NCBI GenBank assembly: GCA_020634885.1
Contig: JACKAW010000007.1
Coordinates: forward strand, 128,182-192,181
From: Anaerolineales bacterium
GTDB lineage: Bacteria > Chloroflexota > Anaerolineae > Anaerolineales > Villigracilaceae
Length of the DNA: 64,000 bases
Direction of reading: 5' to 3'
Position numbers and translations under genes: made by a program. Positions 1-10,621 of the stretch are shown one piece after another. How positions within the stretch are numbered: position 1 is the first letter of the stretch; each line of letters begins with the position of its first letter. The notes under the pieces were generated by a model. The model searched no databases. It was not told the DNA's origin and saw only the letters and a list, made by a program, of their open reading frames with translations.

Positions 1-651
1 TTGTCCTTCAAATACGCGGATGTAAGCCACCACGCCTTTGTAAGAGTCGTAATGCGCATCAAAGACGAGTGCGCGCATGGGTTCATTATCCGCATCTTTG
101 GGGGCAGGGACGCGCTGCACGATGGCTTCGAGGATCGCTTCCATGTTGATGCCTTCTTTGGCAGAAACGCGCAGAACAGAATCTGGGTCTACGCCGAGGA
201 GGGAGCCCACATCTTCCGCCACTTCGTCGGGGGTGGCTGAGGGGAGGTCAATTTTATTGATAACGGGAACAATTTCGAGGTCCGCTTCGAGCGCTTGGTA
301 AAGATTTGCAAGGGTTTGCGCTTCGATGCCCTGTGTCGCATCCACCACCAAAATCGCACCTTCGCAGGCTTTGAGTGCGCGGCTGACTTCGTAGCCAAAA
401 TCCACATGCCCGGGGGTGTCGATAAGGTTGAGCTCATACTTCTGCCCGTTTTTGGCGTTGTAGAACATGCGCACAGCAGACGCCTTGATGGTGACGCCTT
501 TTTCGCGTTCGAGGTCCATCGAGTCGAGCGCCTGGTCGGTCATGTCGCGGTCGGAGACGGTGCCGGTAAGCTGCAAGAGACGATCTGCCAGCGTGGATTT
601 TCCGTGGTCTACATGGGCGATGATACAAAAATTGCGGATATGGTCGGTCAT
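1..651 (-). CDS. lepA: Elongation factor 4 (LepA), 5' part; 3' end outside window
   Basis: This is a translational GTPase that binds the ribosome and promotes back-translocation. Only the first 217 codons lie in the window, and the gene runs off the left edge. The start ATG is at 651. The protein begins MTDHIRNFCIIAHVDHGKST, which carries the G1 P-loop (AHVDHGKST). It continues with the switch I region (EREKGVTIK), G3 (DTPGH) and G4 (NKIDLP), all in the order usual for LepA. The CII-HVDHGK-ADRLL opening is characteristic of LepA rather than EF-G or TypA. It is divergent from the SPFH gene, with about 190 bases between them. Confidence 0.95.
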   Translation of the reverse strand, partial: MTDHIRNFCIIAHVDHGKSTLADRLLQLTGTVSDRDMTDQALDSMDLEREKGVTIKASAVRMFYNAKNGQKYELNLIDTPGHVDFGYEVSRALKACEGAILVVDATQGIEAQTLANLYQALEADLEIVPVINKIDLPSATPDEVAEDVGSLLGVDPDSVLRVSAKEGINMEAILEAIVQRVPAPKDADNEPMRALVFDAHYDSYKGVVAYIRVFEGQ

Positions 652-838
652 TCTTCTTTCAATTTTTCCGTAAATAATAGAAGTAAAGAGGCGTTTCCGC
701 CTCGTAAGCGAACGAAGTATACCCGATTAAAGACGGGCTACTCGCTCTGGCTCCCACCGTATCTATGACCCTTGTGTGATGGAAAAACTAAAACCTTGGG
801 ATTATATTTGCGTATGTAATACGTCAAGGAGACAAACA

Positions 839-2833
839 ATGAACTTCTTATACACACTCTGTTTTGGGGGAATTGGCGTTCTCTTCCTGGTCTTACTCAC
901 AGGCATCCGCTTTATCCCTAACAATCGCATTGGCATTGTGGAAAAACGATTCGGCGGTAAGTCGCTTAAATCAGGGTTGATCGCCTTGAACGGCGAGACG
1001 GGTTTCCAGCCGCAGGTTTTGCGCGGTGGTCTGCATTACCGTATGCCTATTCAGTATGCGGTTCACATCGCCCCGTTGGTGACGATCACGCAGGGCAAGG
1101 TCGGTTATATTTTTGCCCGCGACGGTCTGCCCCTTGAACCAGCGCAGGTACTGGCATCGAACGTGACAGCCAGTGATTTTCAGGATGTGACCAACTTTCT
1201 CAAGAATGGCGGGCAAAAGGGTCCGCAGCGTTTGATCTTGCGTGAAGGTACATATGCCTTCAACTTAATGCAGTTCGTGGTCATCACCGAAGAACGGGTA
1301 TATTCCCTGCCCTTAAGTCGTGATGATAGCGCGGTGATCGTGCGCATGGCTGAAGTCATCAAAGAACGAGATGGGTTCCGTCCAGTCATCATCAAGGATA
1401 ACGATGATGAGATCGGCATTGTCACCGTTCATGATGGACCTTCCCTGCCGCAGGGTGAGATCATTGCCCCAGTGGTTGGGGATAATCCCGAAAAGTCGGA
1501 TGAATATCACAACAAATTCCAGGATGTTGACCGCTTCTTGAAGGCGGGTGGTATGCGCGGACGCCAGTTGCAGGTACTTGTAGAAGGTACCTACTATGTC
1601 AACCGCTTGTTTGCTACAGTGGAGATGATCCAAAAAACGATCATTGATGTCGGCAATGTGGGCGTGGTGGTTTCCTATACAGGCGAGCAAGGCACAGACC
1701 TTTCGGGGTCTGAATACCGCCACGGTGAATTGGTCACTCGCGGGCAGCGCGGTGTTTGGAGCGAGGCGCTGCTGCCGGGCAAGTATCCGTTCAATACGTA
1801 TGCGGGCAAGGTCATCCCTGTGCCGACCACCAACTTCATTTTGAAGTGGATCAAGAACGAGGTCGGCTCTCACAACTTTGATGAGAACTTGAGTGAAGTG
1901 GCGCTCATCACAAAGGATGCCTTTGAACCGACCCTGCCGCTTTCGGTGGTGGTTCATATTGATTATAAGAAAGCGCCGCTGGTCATTCAACGCTTCGGCG
2001 ATATTAAGAAACTGGTGGAGCAAACCCTCGACCCGATGGTGGCGGCATACTTCAAGAACGTTGCACAGACCCGCACGCTCATTCAACTTTTGCAGGAACG
2101 CAGCGCGATTCAACAGCAATCCAGTTCAGAGATGAAGGAAAAGTTCGCTCATTACAACCTGGAACTGGAAGAGGTTTTGATCGGCACGCCTTCTTCACAT
2201 GCAGGCGATAAGCAGATCGAAACCATCCTCACCCAGTTACGTCAGCGGCAGGTGGCGGAAGAGCAGGTGGAAACCTACTCACAGCAGGAAAAAGCCGCCG
2301 TCAAGGAACGCGAATTGCGTGAAGCGGAATCTCGTGCCGCCATGCAAGGGAAGATGACGGAAGCAGAGTTGAGCATCACCATTCAGTCGAATCAGGGTAA
2401 GGCGGAGTATGAGCGTTCCATCCAGCAGGCGCAGCAGATCCGCGCACTGGCAGAAGCTGAAGCGGAAAAGGTCGCCCGTGTGGGTATTGCTCAGGCGCTC
2501 GCCACTGAAGAACAGGTGCGCGCGTATGGCGGTCCGCAGTTCCAGGTGACGCAGCAGGTGCTCAACCGCTTTGCCGAAGCTATTCAACAATCAGGCGTGG
2601 ACGTGGTTCCGCGTGTGGTGGTGGGCGGAAACAATGGCGAGAACGGCGGCAGTCAGTCTGCCAATGTGATGGAAGGCTTGCTGACCATGATGCTCTCCGA
2701 CCGTTTTGGCGCCATGACAGATAAAACTGAATCAGCGCAGCGTTCGCCGGATGTGGAAGCCATGCGCGAGAAGATCTTGAAAGATATGCAAAAGAAAGAC
2801 GAAGGAAAGAAAGACCCCGGCAAGAAGGCTTGA
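839..2833 (+). CDS. Flotillin-like SPFH/band 7 membrane protein
   Basis: This 664-residue protein has an N-terminal membrane segment (about residues 4-24), an SPFH/band-7-type middle, and a long charged coiled coil (about 440-560) rich in Ala, Glu and Gln. A flotillin-like C-terminal region and a Lys-rich tail follow. Flotillins form membrane microdomain scaffolds. I chose the ATG at 839 because AAGGAG lies just upstream and the membrane helix begins there; an in-frame GTG at 776 adds 21 unconvincing residues. Before the SPFH core it holds two related blocks. The first has FQDVTNFLKNGGQKG then REGTY, the second FQDVDRFLKAGGMRG then VEGTY. This looks like an internal duplication. The exact substrate or partners are unknown. 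Confidence 0.85.
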   Translation: MNFLYTLCFGGIGVLFLVLLTGIRFIPNNRIGIVEKRFGGKSLKSGLIALNGETGFQPQVLRGGLHYRMPIQYAVHIAPLVTITQGKVGYIFARDGLPLEPAQVLASNVTASDFQDVTNFLKNGGQKGPQRLILREGTYAFNLMQFVVITEERVYSLPLSRDDSAVIVRMAEVIKERDGFRPVIIKDNDDEIGIVTVHDGPSLPQGEIIAPVVGDNPEKSDEYHNKFQDVDRFLKAGGMRGRQLQVLVEGTYYVNRLFATVEMIQKTIIDVGNVGVVVSYTGEQGTDLSGSEYRHGELVTRGQRGVWSEALLPGKYPFNTYAGKVIPVPTTNFILKWIKNEVGSHNFDENLSEVALITKDAFEPTLPLSVVVHIDYKKAPLVIQRFGDIKKLVEQTLDPMVAAYFKNVAQTRTLIQLLQERSAIQQQSSSEMKEKFAHYNLELEEVLIGTPSSHAGDKQIETILTQLRQRQVAEEQVETYSQQEKAAVKERELREAESRAAMQGKMTEAELSITIQSNQGKAEYERSIQQAQQIRALAEAEAEKVARVGIAQALATEEQVRAYGGPQFQVTQQVLNRFAEAIQQSGVDVVPRVVVGGNNGENGGSQSANVMEGLLTMMLSDRFGAMTDKTESAQRSPDVEAMREKILKDMQKKDEGKKDPGKKA

Positions 2834-2841
2834 TCTGTAAA

Positions 2842-2881
2842 AATCAAAATGCGGGCGTCGTATGACGCCCGCATTTTGATT
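2842..2881. terminator. Perfect 18-bp hairpin between convergent genes
   Basis: The arms 2842-2859 and 2864-2881 are perfect complements (AATCAAAATGCGGGCGTC) around a GTAT loop. It sits 8 bases after the SPFH stop and before the end of the convergent TIR gene. A/T-rich outer stems make it a likely bidirectional terminator. Confidence 0.8.
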
Positions 2882-2895
2882 CATTTCAACACCCA

Positions 2896-4491
2896 TCATC
2901 TCTTCGCCGGGAACCACAAGCGAATATCTCGCCGATTTCGGAAGTAATTAAACATCAGTAACCCGATGCCGATCAAATAGATCGTGATCCCAAATGTGGC
3001 AAAGGCATACCCGATCTCCCCTCCTAAATCTTCAGCCACCATAAAAACAACACTTCTATCCAATATCCAAACAGCAACCGAAAGCAGCCCTTGTACAAGC
3101 ACACCAATTGCAATACGTAGGGGGTCCGCATAAAAGCCATCACGGTTAAGTAAGCCACGTGCCATCAGTGTGGAATTCCCCACATAAAGCAAACCACCCA
3201 CAACCAGCATGGCGACCAGTTCAGAGAAAGCCAGATCGCCCAGCACCGTATGAAGTTGGGCAAAGAACACCATGTCTATGACTGTCCCTATAAAGATCGC
3301 GGTCATAAACAAGGTGAAGTAATACAAGATGGTGATCATGGGCGGGTAAACCGTTTGCGAACTGACTGGGCGCATCCCCAATGCCTTAAGCATGGCAGCA
3401 GGGTCTGCCAACAGTTGAGCGATCACATCCAAACCGCGCACTCCGGGTCGAAAGTCGATCCATTGGATTTTGGAAAGATTCCTGGGAATATCGTAATTGG
3501 TTTGCACCATCACTGGGAAGACCACTTGTGTATCGGGATTCGCCTCAGTATCCCCTTTAAATTTGGAGATCAAGGCAAAAACCGACTTCGCAGATTTAAT
3601 ATCCGCAGCCTGCGAGTGCCCATATTTTTTTAGCGTACCGCTAAGTTCTTCGGCTACAAAGCGGTCTTCAGGAGCATGATCAATATAATAAGAAACCGTT
3701 ACCGGGTTCGAGACGTTGGGGTCATATGGGTTGGCAAACTTCAAGGCAGTTGCTTCGGGTCTACCCCAGCGGCTCATGGCACTACTGCGCAAAAGCCAAA
3801 GCAAAAGCCAACCCAATAGACCAAAACTCATACCGATCAAGAACGAGGTGAGTAGGTGCCCATCCACCCCGCCAATAAAAACAAGATGTGCCAGCGATAG
3901 GGCAACCGGCAACGCCAGCAAGGCAACCTGCACACGCGAGAAGTCAAAACTGCGTTTGAATATCCGATACGGTAATGGCACGAGAAAGATCGGAATGAAG
4001 ATCGTCCAAAATGCGCCCAGCGAAAGAATGGCAACTAGGATGCTGAGCGCCGCTACACCCCATACCATGGCAGGGGCTTTGAAACCTGTTTCAGGGACAG
4101 GATGTTCCTCTTGGATCGGCTGATCTAATTGTGAGAAGAGTTCATCCAACCCGGCTTTGTAATTGCCGCGAAAATCCACCCACTCAAATTTTTCCAACTC
4201 GGTGGGAAGATCCACGGCTTCAAAAACAACAAGGATGACACGCTTTTTGGCTTCTAGAAAATGCCGCCATTCGAGCGCAACAAATTCTGAGCCGAGTGAA
4301 GCCTTCGATACCACCAAAATAACAGTATCCGCTTCTCGTAACCCTTTATCGATTTGTTCTGCCCATGGTACGCCAGGAATCAAGGCGCGATAATCCAGCC
4401 AGACTTGATATTTCTCCTCAAGTTTATTGACAAGATCATCCACAAATCCCAATTCGCGGCGGGAATAGCTAATAAAAATCTTCTCTGTCAT
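2896..4491 (-). CDS. Membrane protein with TIR domain and second degenerate TIR-like domain (copy 1)
   Basis: This 531-residue protein starts at an ATG at 4491, with GGAGG seven bases upstream. Residues 1-125 are a TIR domain (KIFISYSRRELGF, WLDYRALIPG, TVILVVSKASLGSE, FEWVDFRGNY). E74 in SEFVALEW aligns with the catalytic Glu of NAD-cleaving TIR domains. Hydrophobic segments follow at about 143-175, 185-207 and 212-234. Residues 264-370 are a soluble region whose end (IQWIDFRPGVRGLDVIAQLL) mirrors the end of the first TIR (FEWVDFRGNYKAGLDELF) but lacks the Glu. Further membrane segments lie at about 384-412, 420-445, 455-478 and 490-515. It is a paralogue of the next gene. Function is unknown: NADase effector and signalling protein are both possible. 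Confidence 0.8.
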   Translation of the reverse strand: MTEKIFISYSRRELGFVDDLVNKLEEKYQVWLDYRALIPGVPWAEQIDKGLREADTVILVVSKASLGSEFVALEWRHFLEAKKRVILVVFEAVDLPTELEKFEWVDFRGNYKAGLDELFSQLDQPIQEEHPVPETGFKAPAMVWGVAALSILVAILSLGAFWTIFIPIFLVPLPYRIFKRSFDFSRVQVALLALPVALSLAHLVFIGGVDGHLLTSFLIGMSFGLLGWLLLWLLRSSAMSRWGRPEATALKFANPYDPNVSNPVTVSYYIDHAPEDRFVAEELSGTLKKYGHSQAADIKSAKSVFALISKFKGDTEANPDTQVVFPVMVQTNYDIPRNLSKIQWIDFRPGVRGLDVIAQLLADPAAMLKALGMRPVSSQTVYPPMITILYYFTLFMTAIFIGTVIDMVFFAQLHTVLGDLAFSELVAMLVVGGLLYVGNSTLMARGLLNRDGFYADPLRIAIGVLVQGLLSVAVWILDRSVVFMVAEDLGGEIGYAFATFGITIYLIGIGLLMFNYFRNRRDIRLWFPAKR

Positions 4492-4567
4492 AATCTGCCT
4501 CCATTAAGATAAGCCCGATTATATGTGAAGGTTTCCAACAAATTGTTATTGATTTTGTTAAGTAGCG

Positions 4568-4596
4568 GGTCGAAATCGTTCTAACGATTTAAGACC
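4568..4596. terminator. Hairpin between the two TIR genes
   Basis: GGTC-GAAATCGTT and AACGATTT-AAGACC form an inverted repeat with a tiny loop, directly after the stop of the upstream TIR gene. There is no clear U-run, so it could be a processing or partial termination site rather than a full terminator. Confidence 0.4.
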
Positions 4597-4598
4597 AA

Positions 4599-6194
4599 CT
4601 ACCCGGCTCGTTTTTTTGAAGGGAACCAATACATCAGGTTCTTGCGTTTAATGAAAAGATAAACCAACATCAGGGCATTGCCCCAAAGGTAAAATCTGTA
4701 AGGATAATACGAGGAATACCCAATATCCTGCAAGGTGGTTTCCAATAGATCGAACACCATGTAATCGATCTCGATCTGCCAGAGGATGATCCCGCCCAGG
4801 GTCAACATCCCAACGATCAGGGCGGGGAGAGAGGCGAAAAGACCTTTTCGATCCACAAGATGTTTTGCCATAAAATAAGCGAGCGTTCCAAACAGAATAA
4901 GGCTGACGGTCAATTCCCCGATCACAGGCGTGAACCCTGGGTCATAAATAAAATCGTCGGCATATTGCAGAATATAGGGAAACCAACTGCCAATACAAAC
5001 CACAGCAAGCAGGGTGATGAAATAGGCAAGATGCAAAATGATGGATGGCATGATCAATTGGTTCCCCATCGGGCGAATGCCCAGGCTGCGCAAAAGTTTA
5101 TCGGGCGCGGGCAGCATCCTTGCCACCACATCCATATCCTTCACTCCTGTCCGCAGGTCCAGCCATTGCAGGCGCGAAAGCTGCCGAGATACCGCATTAT
5201 TAGACTGCACAATAACGGGGTACACCACGTGATTATCGCAATCGACAACGCTATCGCTTTTGAAGCGTGAAACAAGTGTAAAAACAGAATTTGCAGATGC
5301 GGGGTCTGCCGCTTCCACATGCCCTGCCTCTTGAAGGGTGGTTTGGATATGAGCCGCAATCTTGTTATCTTCGGGAGCGTGCTCAACATAGAAAGAGACC
5401 GGCTTGAGCGGCGGATATTCCACGGCTCTTTTCTGCGCCCTGGCTGGAGCAACCGCCTCAGGCTTGCCCCAACGCTGTAACGCGGGTGAGCGCAAGAGGA
5501 ATGCAAGCCCAAATGCAAACGGGATGCTGACCATCCACAAATCGGAAAGGATCAGATTGAATGCTTCAGTTACCGTGAAATTGACCGCAAGCCAAATTGC
5601 AAGCGGAAGGGTCACCAACGACGCCTGTACAAGAGAGTAGTTGAAATTACGTTTTAGAATCCTATACGGCAGGGGAATCAGAAAAAACGGAATGAAGAGA
5701 GTCCATATCGCGCCGATTGAGAAAATAGCAGCCAGCAAACTCAACCCGAACGCCAGCCAGACAGGCGCAGGCACTTTGAACCCGGTTTGCGGAACAGGGT
5801 GTTCCTCTTTTTCAGGCATCCCCAACTGACGTTCCAATTCCTGTAGAGCGCTTTGATAATTGGCTCGAAAATCCACCCATTCAAATTTTTCCAGCTCAAC
5901 CGGCAGGTCTACCGCCTCAAAGATCAATAAAATGATCCGCTTCTTCTTTTCATCCAAAACCTGCCGCCACTCAAACTCCACATTATCAGATTCCATGGAG
6001 GCTTGCGAAACGACCAGCAAAACGGTATCTGAAGCCGCGATCCCCTGATTGATCTGATCCACCCAGGGTTTCCCGGGTACAAGATTACGATAATCCAACC
6101 AGAGGGTAAAACCTTTTGTTTCCAGGTGGTCGGCAAGCGCATCTACAAATCCCACTTCACGGCGTGAATAACTGATAAAGATATTTTTGCTCAT
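4599..6194 (-). CDS. Membrane protein with TIR domain and second degenerate TIR-like domain (copy 2)
   Basis: This is the same length (531 residues) and layout as the neighbouring paralogue. The TIR domain (NIFISYSRREVGF, WLDYRNLVPG, TVLLVVSQASMESD, FEWVDFRANY) keeps a candidate catalytic Glu, E75 in SDNVEFEW. Four or so hydrophobic segments lie at about 140-235. A second TIR-like region without Glu (about 270-375, ending LQWLDLRTGVKDMDVVARML) follows, and then C-terminal membrane segments. Similarity to copy 1 is strongest in the TIR domain and the linker EEHPVP-TGFK-PA-VW, and weaker in the C-terminal half. This suggests an old tandem duplication with diverged sensor or membrane halves. Both genes read in the same direction with about 107 bases between them. 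Confidence 0.8.
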   Translation of the reverse strand: MSKNIFISYSRREVGFVDALADHLETKGFTLWLDYRNLVPGKPWVDQINQGIAASDTVLLVVSQASMESDNVEFEWRQVLDEKKKRIILLIFEAVDLPVELEKFEWVDFRANYQSALQELERQLGMPEKEEHPVPQTGFKVPAPVWLAFGLSLLAAIFSIGAIWTLFIPFFLIPLPYRILKRNFNYSLVQASLVTLPLAIWLAVNFTVTEAFNLILSDLWMVSIPFAFGLAFLLRSPALQRWGKPEAVAPARAQKRAVEYPPLKPVSFYVEHAPEDNKIAAHIQTTLQEAGHVEAADPASANSVFTLVSRFKSDSVVDCDNHVVYPVIVQSNNAVSRQLSRLQWLDLRTGVKDMDVVARMLPAPDKLLRSLGIRPMGNQLIMPSIILHLAYFITLLAVVCIGSWFPYILQYADDFIYDPGFTPVIGELTVSLILFGTLAYFMAKHLVDRKGLFASLPALIVGMLTLGGIILWQIEIDYMVFDLLETTLQDIGYSSYYPYRFYLWGNALMLVYLFIKRKNLMYWFPSKKRAG

Positions 6195-6218
6195 AAGAAC
6201 TGGTCTCCACTTTCAAGT

Positions 6219-6383
6219 TTACCCTGAAGGGGTCTGTGATTTGCTGGTCGAATAGATCCATACCGGCTCGTTCACTCCATTGACCGGCAGCTCGGTTTTC
6301 TTTTCAAGCCGCATCCCCATTTTCTCTGCCACTTTTTGAGAGCCGATATTTTCCTTATCGCTCAAAATCAGTCTCAAGTATCC
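6219..6383 (-). pseudogene. C-terminal remnant of a GNAT acetyltransferase
   Basis: Reading the minus strand gives GYLRLILSDKENIGSQKVAE and then KMGMRLEKKTELPVNG up to a stop at 6219. This matches the end of many GNAT proteins (N-x-x-S-x-x-V-x-E-K-x-GM-x-x-E). No start codon or acetyl-CoA-binding loop precedes it, and upstream it runs straight into the MerR promoter region. It is best read as a decayed remnant cut by a rearrangement. Confidence 0.6.
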
Positions 6384-6416
6384 TAATAGGATACATAATT
6401 ATAAGACTGCAATTCC

Positions 6417-6447
6417 TTGACTCTCCAGCAACTGGAGGGTGTATAAA
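6417..6447 (+). promoter_or_regulatory. MerR-type promoter with operator dyad
   Basis: The -35 TTGACT (6417-6422) and -10 TATAAA (6442-6447) are 19 bases apart, the overlong spacer typical of MerR-controlled promoters. The spacer holds a perfect dyad CTCCAG-CAA-CTGGAG (6423-6437). It lies 21 bases before the start of the MerR gene, which implies autoregulation by DNA untwisting. Confidence 0.75.
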
Positions 6448-6467
6448 ACAACGGAGGCGCCCACCAC

Positions 6468-7289
6468 ATGATCCGAATCGGAGATTTTTCAAAACTTAGC
6501 CGCGTTTCCATCAAGACGCTACGGTACTATGATGAGATGGGATTGCTCAAACCCGTTGAAGTAGACCGCTTCACTGGCTACCGTTATTACGACTTCCACC
6601 AATTGCCACGCTTGTATCGCATTTTAGCATTGAAAGAATTGGGTTTCTCTTTGGAGGAGATCGCGCGTTTTCTCGAAGAGAATCTTTCCACCGAATCGTT
6701 ACGCGGAATGCTCAAACTGCGTCAGGCAGAGATTCGGCAGCGAGTGGAAGAAGAAACGGCGAGACTGGAACAAGTGGAACGCTGGCTGAGACAAACTCAA
6801 CAGGAGAACTTTATGTCGAAGTATGATGTCGTTATCAAGAAGATCGATGCAATGAAAGCCGCCACAGTACGAGGCGTGGTCGCGAATCCACCCGCGCAGC
6901 GCTCGCTGTGGGATGAGCTGCTAGGCTTTATTTACCAGAACGATATTCGCATGAATGGCACGCCAATGGCGATCTATCATGACGCCGATGCGCGTGAAGG
7001 CGACTGGGACATTGAAGTTGCCATGCCCATTGCCGGGGAACCGAGCTCTGCCGGGCGCATCAAGATCTATCATCTGCCTGCCATTGAGACGATGGCTTGT
7101 GTCGTCCATGCCGGGTCGTTTGCCACTATCGGCGAAGCCTACGACGCCCTTGCCAAATGGATCGATGTGAACGGGTATCAGATCGTCGGTCCGAGCCGTG
7201 AGTTGAATCTCAAGATGCCGGAGAAACCAGAAGATCAGAATGATCCGAATACGGTCAATGAGATTCAATTCCCGGTTCAAAAGATATAA
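6468..7289 (+). CDS. MerR-family regulator with GyrI-like effector-binding domain
   Basis: This 273-residue transcription regulator has an N-terminal winged helix (IGDFSKLSRVSIKTLRYYDE then GLLKPVEVDRFTGYRYYDF) and a dimerising helix (about 80-112). A GyrI/BltR-like ligand-binding domain covers about 118-270. This is the drug- or small-molecule-sensing MerR class. GGAGG precedes the ATG at 6468. The gene sits directly behind its own MerR-type promoter. No transporter or other target gene is adjacent: the next gene, aconitase, is convergent. It may therefore control only itself here plus targets elsewhere. Confidence 0.85.
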   Translation: MIRIGDFSKLSRVSIKTLRYYDEMGLLKPVEVDRFTGYRYYDFHQLPRLYRILALKELGFSLEEIARFLEENLSTESLRGMLKLRQAEIRQRVEEETARLEQVERWLRQTQQENFMSKYDVVIKKIDAMKAATVRGVVANPPAQRSLWDELLGFIYQNDIRMNGTPMAIYHDADAREGDWDIEVAMPIAGEPSSAGRIKIYHLPAIETMACVVHAGSFATIGEAYDALAKWIDVNGYQIVGPSRELNLKMPEKPEDQNDPNTVNEIQFPVQKI

Positions 7290-7292
7290 ATA

Positions 7293-7322
7293 AAAAGAGA
7301 CTGGCTTTTGCCAGTCTCTTTT
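7293..7322. terminator. Bidirectional intrinsic terminator
   Basis: A 13-bp perfect stem (AAAAGAGACTGGC, arms 7293-7305 and 7310-7322) with a TTTT loop and T-rich edges lies between the convergent MerR and aconitase genes. Confidence 0.85.
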
Positions 7323-7335
7323 ATATCGTTACAAC

Positions 7336-10032
<2,697 letters not shown>

Positions 10033-10059
10033 AGGATACTCCTTTGGTATGAGGTTTTT

Positions 10060-10114
10060 CGTAGGGACAGGGCTTGCAATTGTCCATTGGATGAGGACGA
10101 GCCTCATCCCTACG
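10060..10114. repeat. Imperfect intergenic palindrome, GTAGGGA...TCCCTAC type
   Basis: CGTAGGGACAGGGC at the left is mirrored by GCCTCATCCCTACG at the right. Similar GTAGGGN-based palindromes occur at 49102-49128, 51168-51193 and 57471-57530, so it belongs to a dispersed family. Confidence 0.5.
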
Positions 10115-10228
10115 CTCACACCACAATCTGGAAGAACTCAAAGGAGCGCCTTTGATATCCTTTTTTTATGTGGTGGGGTTAAATTGGAAATTCGAGCCGA
10201 TTATACTGACTTCCAAGTGTAGATGGAA

Positions 10229-10248
10229 GTGGAATCCCCTTATTGTTC
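10229..10248 (-). repeat. 20-bp island boundary repeat, copy 1
   Basis: The reverse complement reads GAACAATAAGGGGATTCCAC. The same 20 bases occur at 11301-11320 (plus) and 15292-15311 (minus). Copies 1 and 2 flank the AbiEii-like pair in inverted orientation, and copies 2 and 3 flank the RHS cassettes. Confidence 0.85.
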
Positions 10249-10312
10249 GGGATCAATGCAAACTCACACAATTCCTTTATTTTAAAGCGGAATTAAGGCG
10301 AGTTCATACGTG

Positions 10313-10318
10313 TATAAT
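10313..10318 (+). promoter_or_regulatory. -10 element of the AbiEii-like pair, close to the start codon
   Basis: TATAAT ends only 9 bases before the ATG at 10328, so transcription should begin at or within a couple of bases of the start codon. No ribosome binding site is present. This points to a leaderless mRNA. No good -35 box was seen. Confidence 0.5.
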
Positions 10319-10327
10319 TACCTAACT

Positions 10328-10621
10328 ATGAGTGACATAAAACATTCCCCCTACGTTTGGGATTACGATTTAAGTGATGCGCAGTTTCGAGATATTCTTG
10401 AAGGGAAGTTAGTGTTGGGACGTCTGAATAGAGATTGGGCAGCACGTCGCCTTCTAGATTACGCCCCTTATGATGAGATCATTCGCTTGATCGGTTTCAA
10501 ACAACTTGTGGAGAATTGGTCTCGCTGGCGTTCAGGAGTACGCTCCCAGCGGCGTATTCGTGGATTGGATTTTCTTGTTACTTGGCTACCAGCCAAACAT
10601 CCCGAGGTTCTAAATGGATAA
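10328..10621 (+). CDS. Small partner protein of an AbiEii-like nucleotidyltransferase
   Basis: This 97-residue soluble protein includes WDYDLSDAQFRDILEGKLV, then DWAARRLLDYAPYDEI, and ends in a basic stretch with GLDFLVTWLPAKHP. I recall this type of short protein next to nucleotidyltransferases of the AbiEii/AbiGii group, where it would act as antitoxin or adaptor, but no known DNA-binding motif is obvious. The start at 10328 fits the close -10 element; an upstream in-frame ATG at 10310 would overlap that element. It overlaps the next gene by 8 bases, so the two are translationally coupled. Confidence 0.6.
   Translation: MSDIKHSPYVWDYDLSDAQFRDILEGKLVLGRLNRDWAARRLLDYAPYDEIIRLIGFKQLVENWSRWRSGVRSQRRIRGLDFLVTWLPAKHPEVLNG

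Noticed and set aside
1313..2119. 268-codon open frame on the minus strand
   Set aside because: It lies entirely opposite the SPFH gene, and the composition is typical of a shadow frame.
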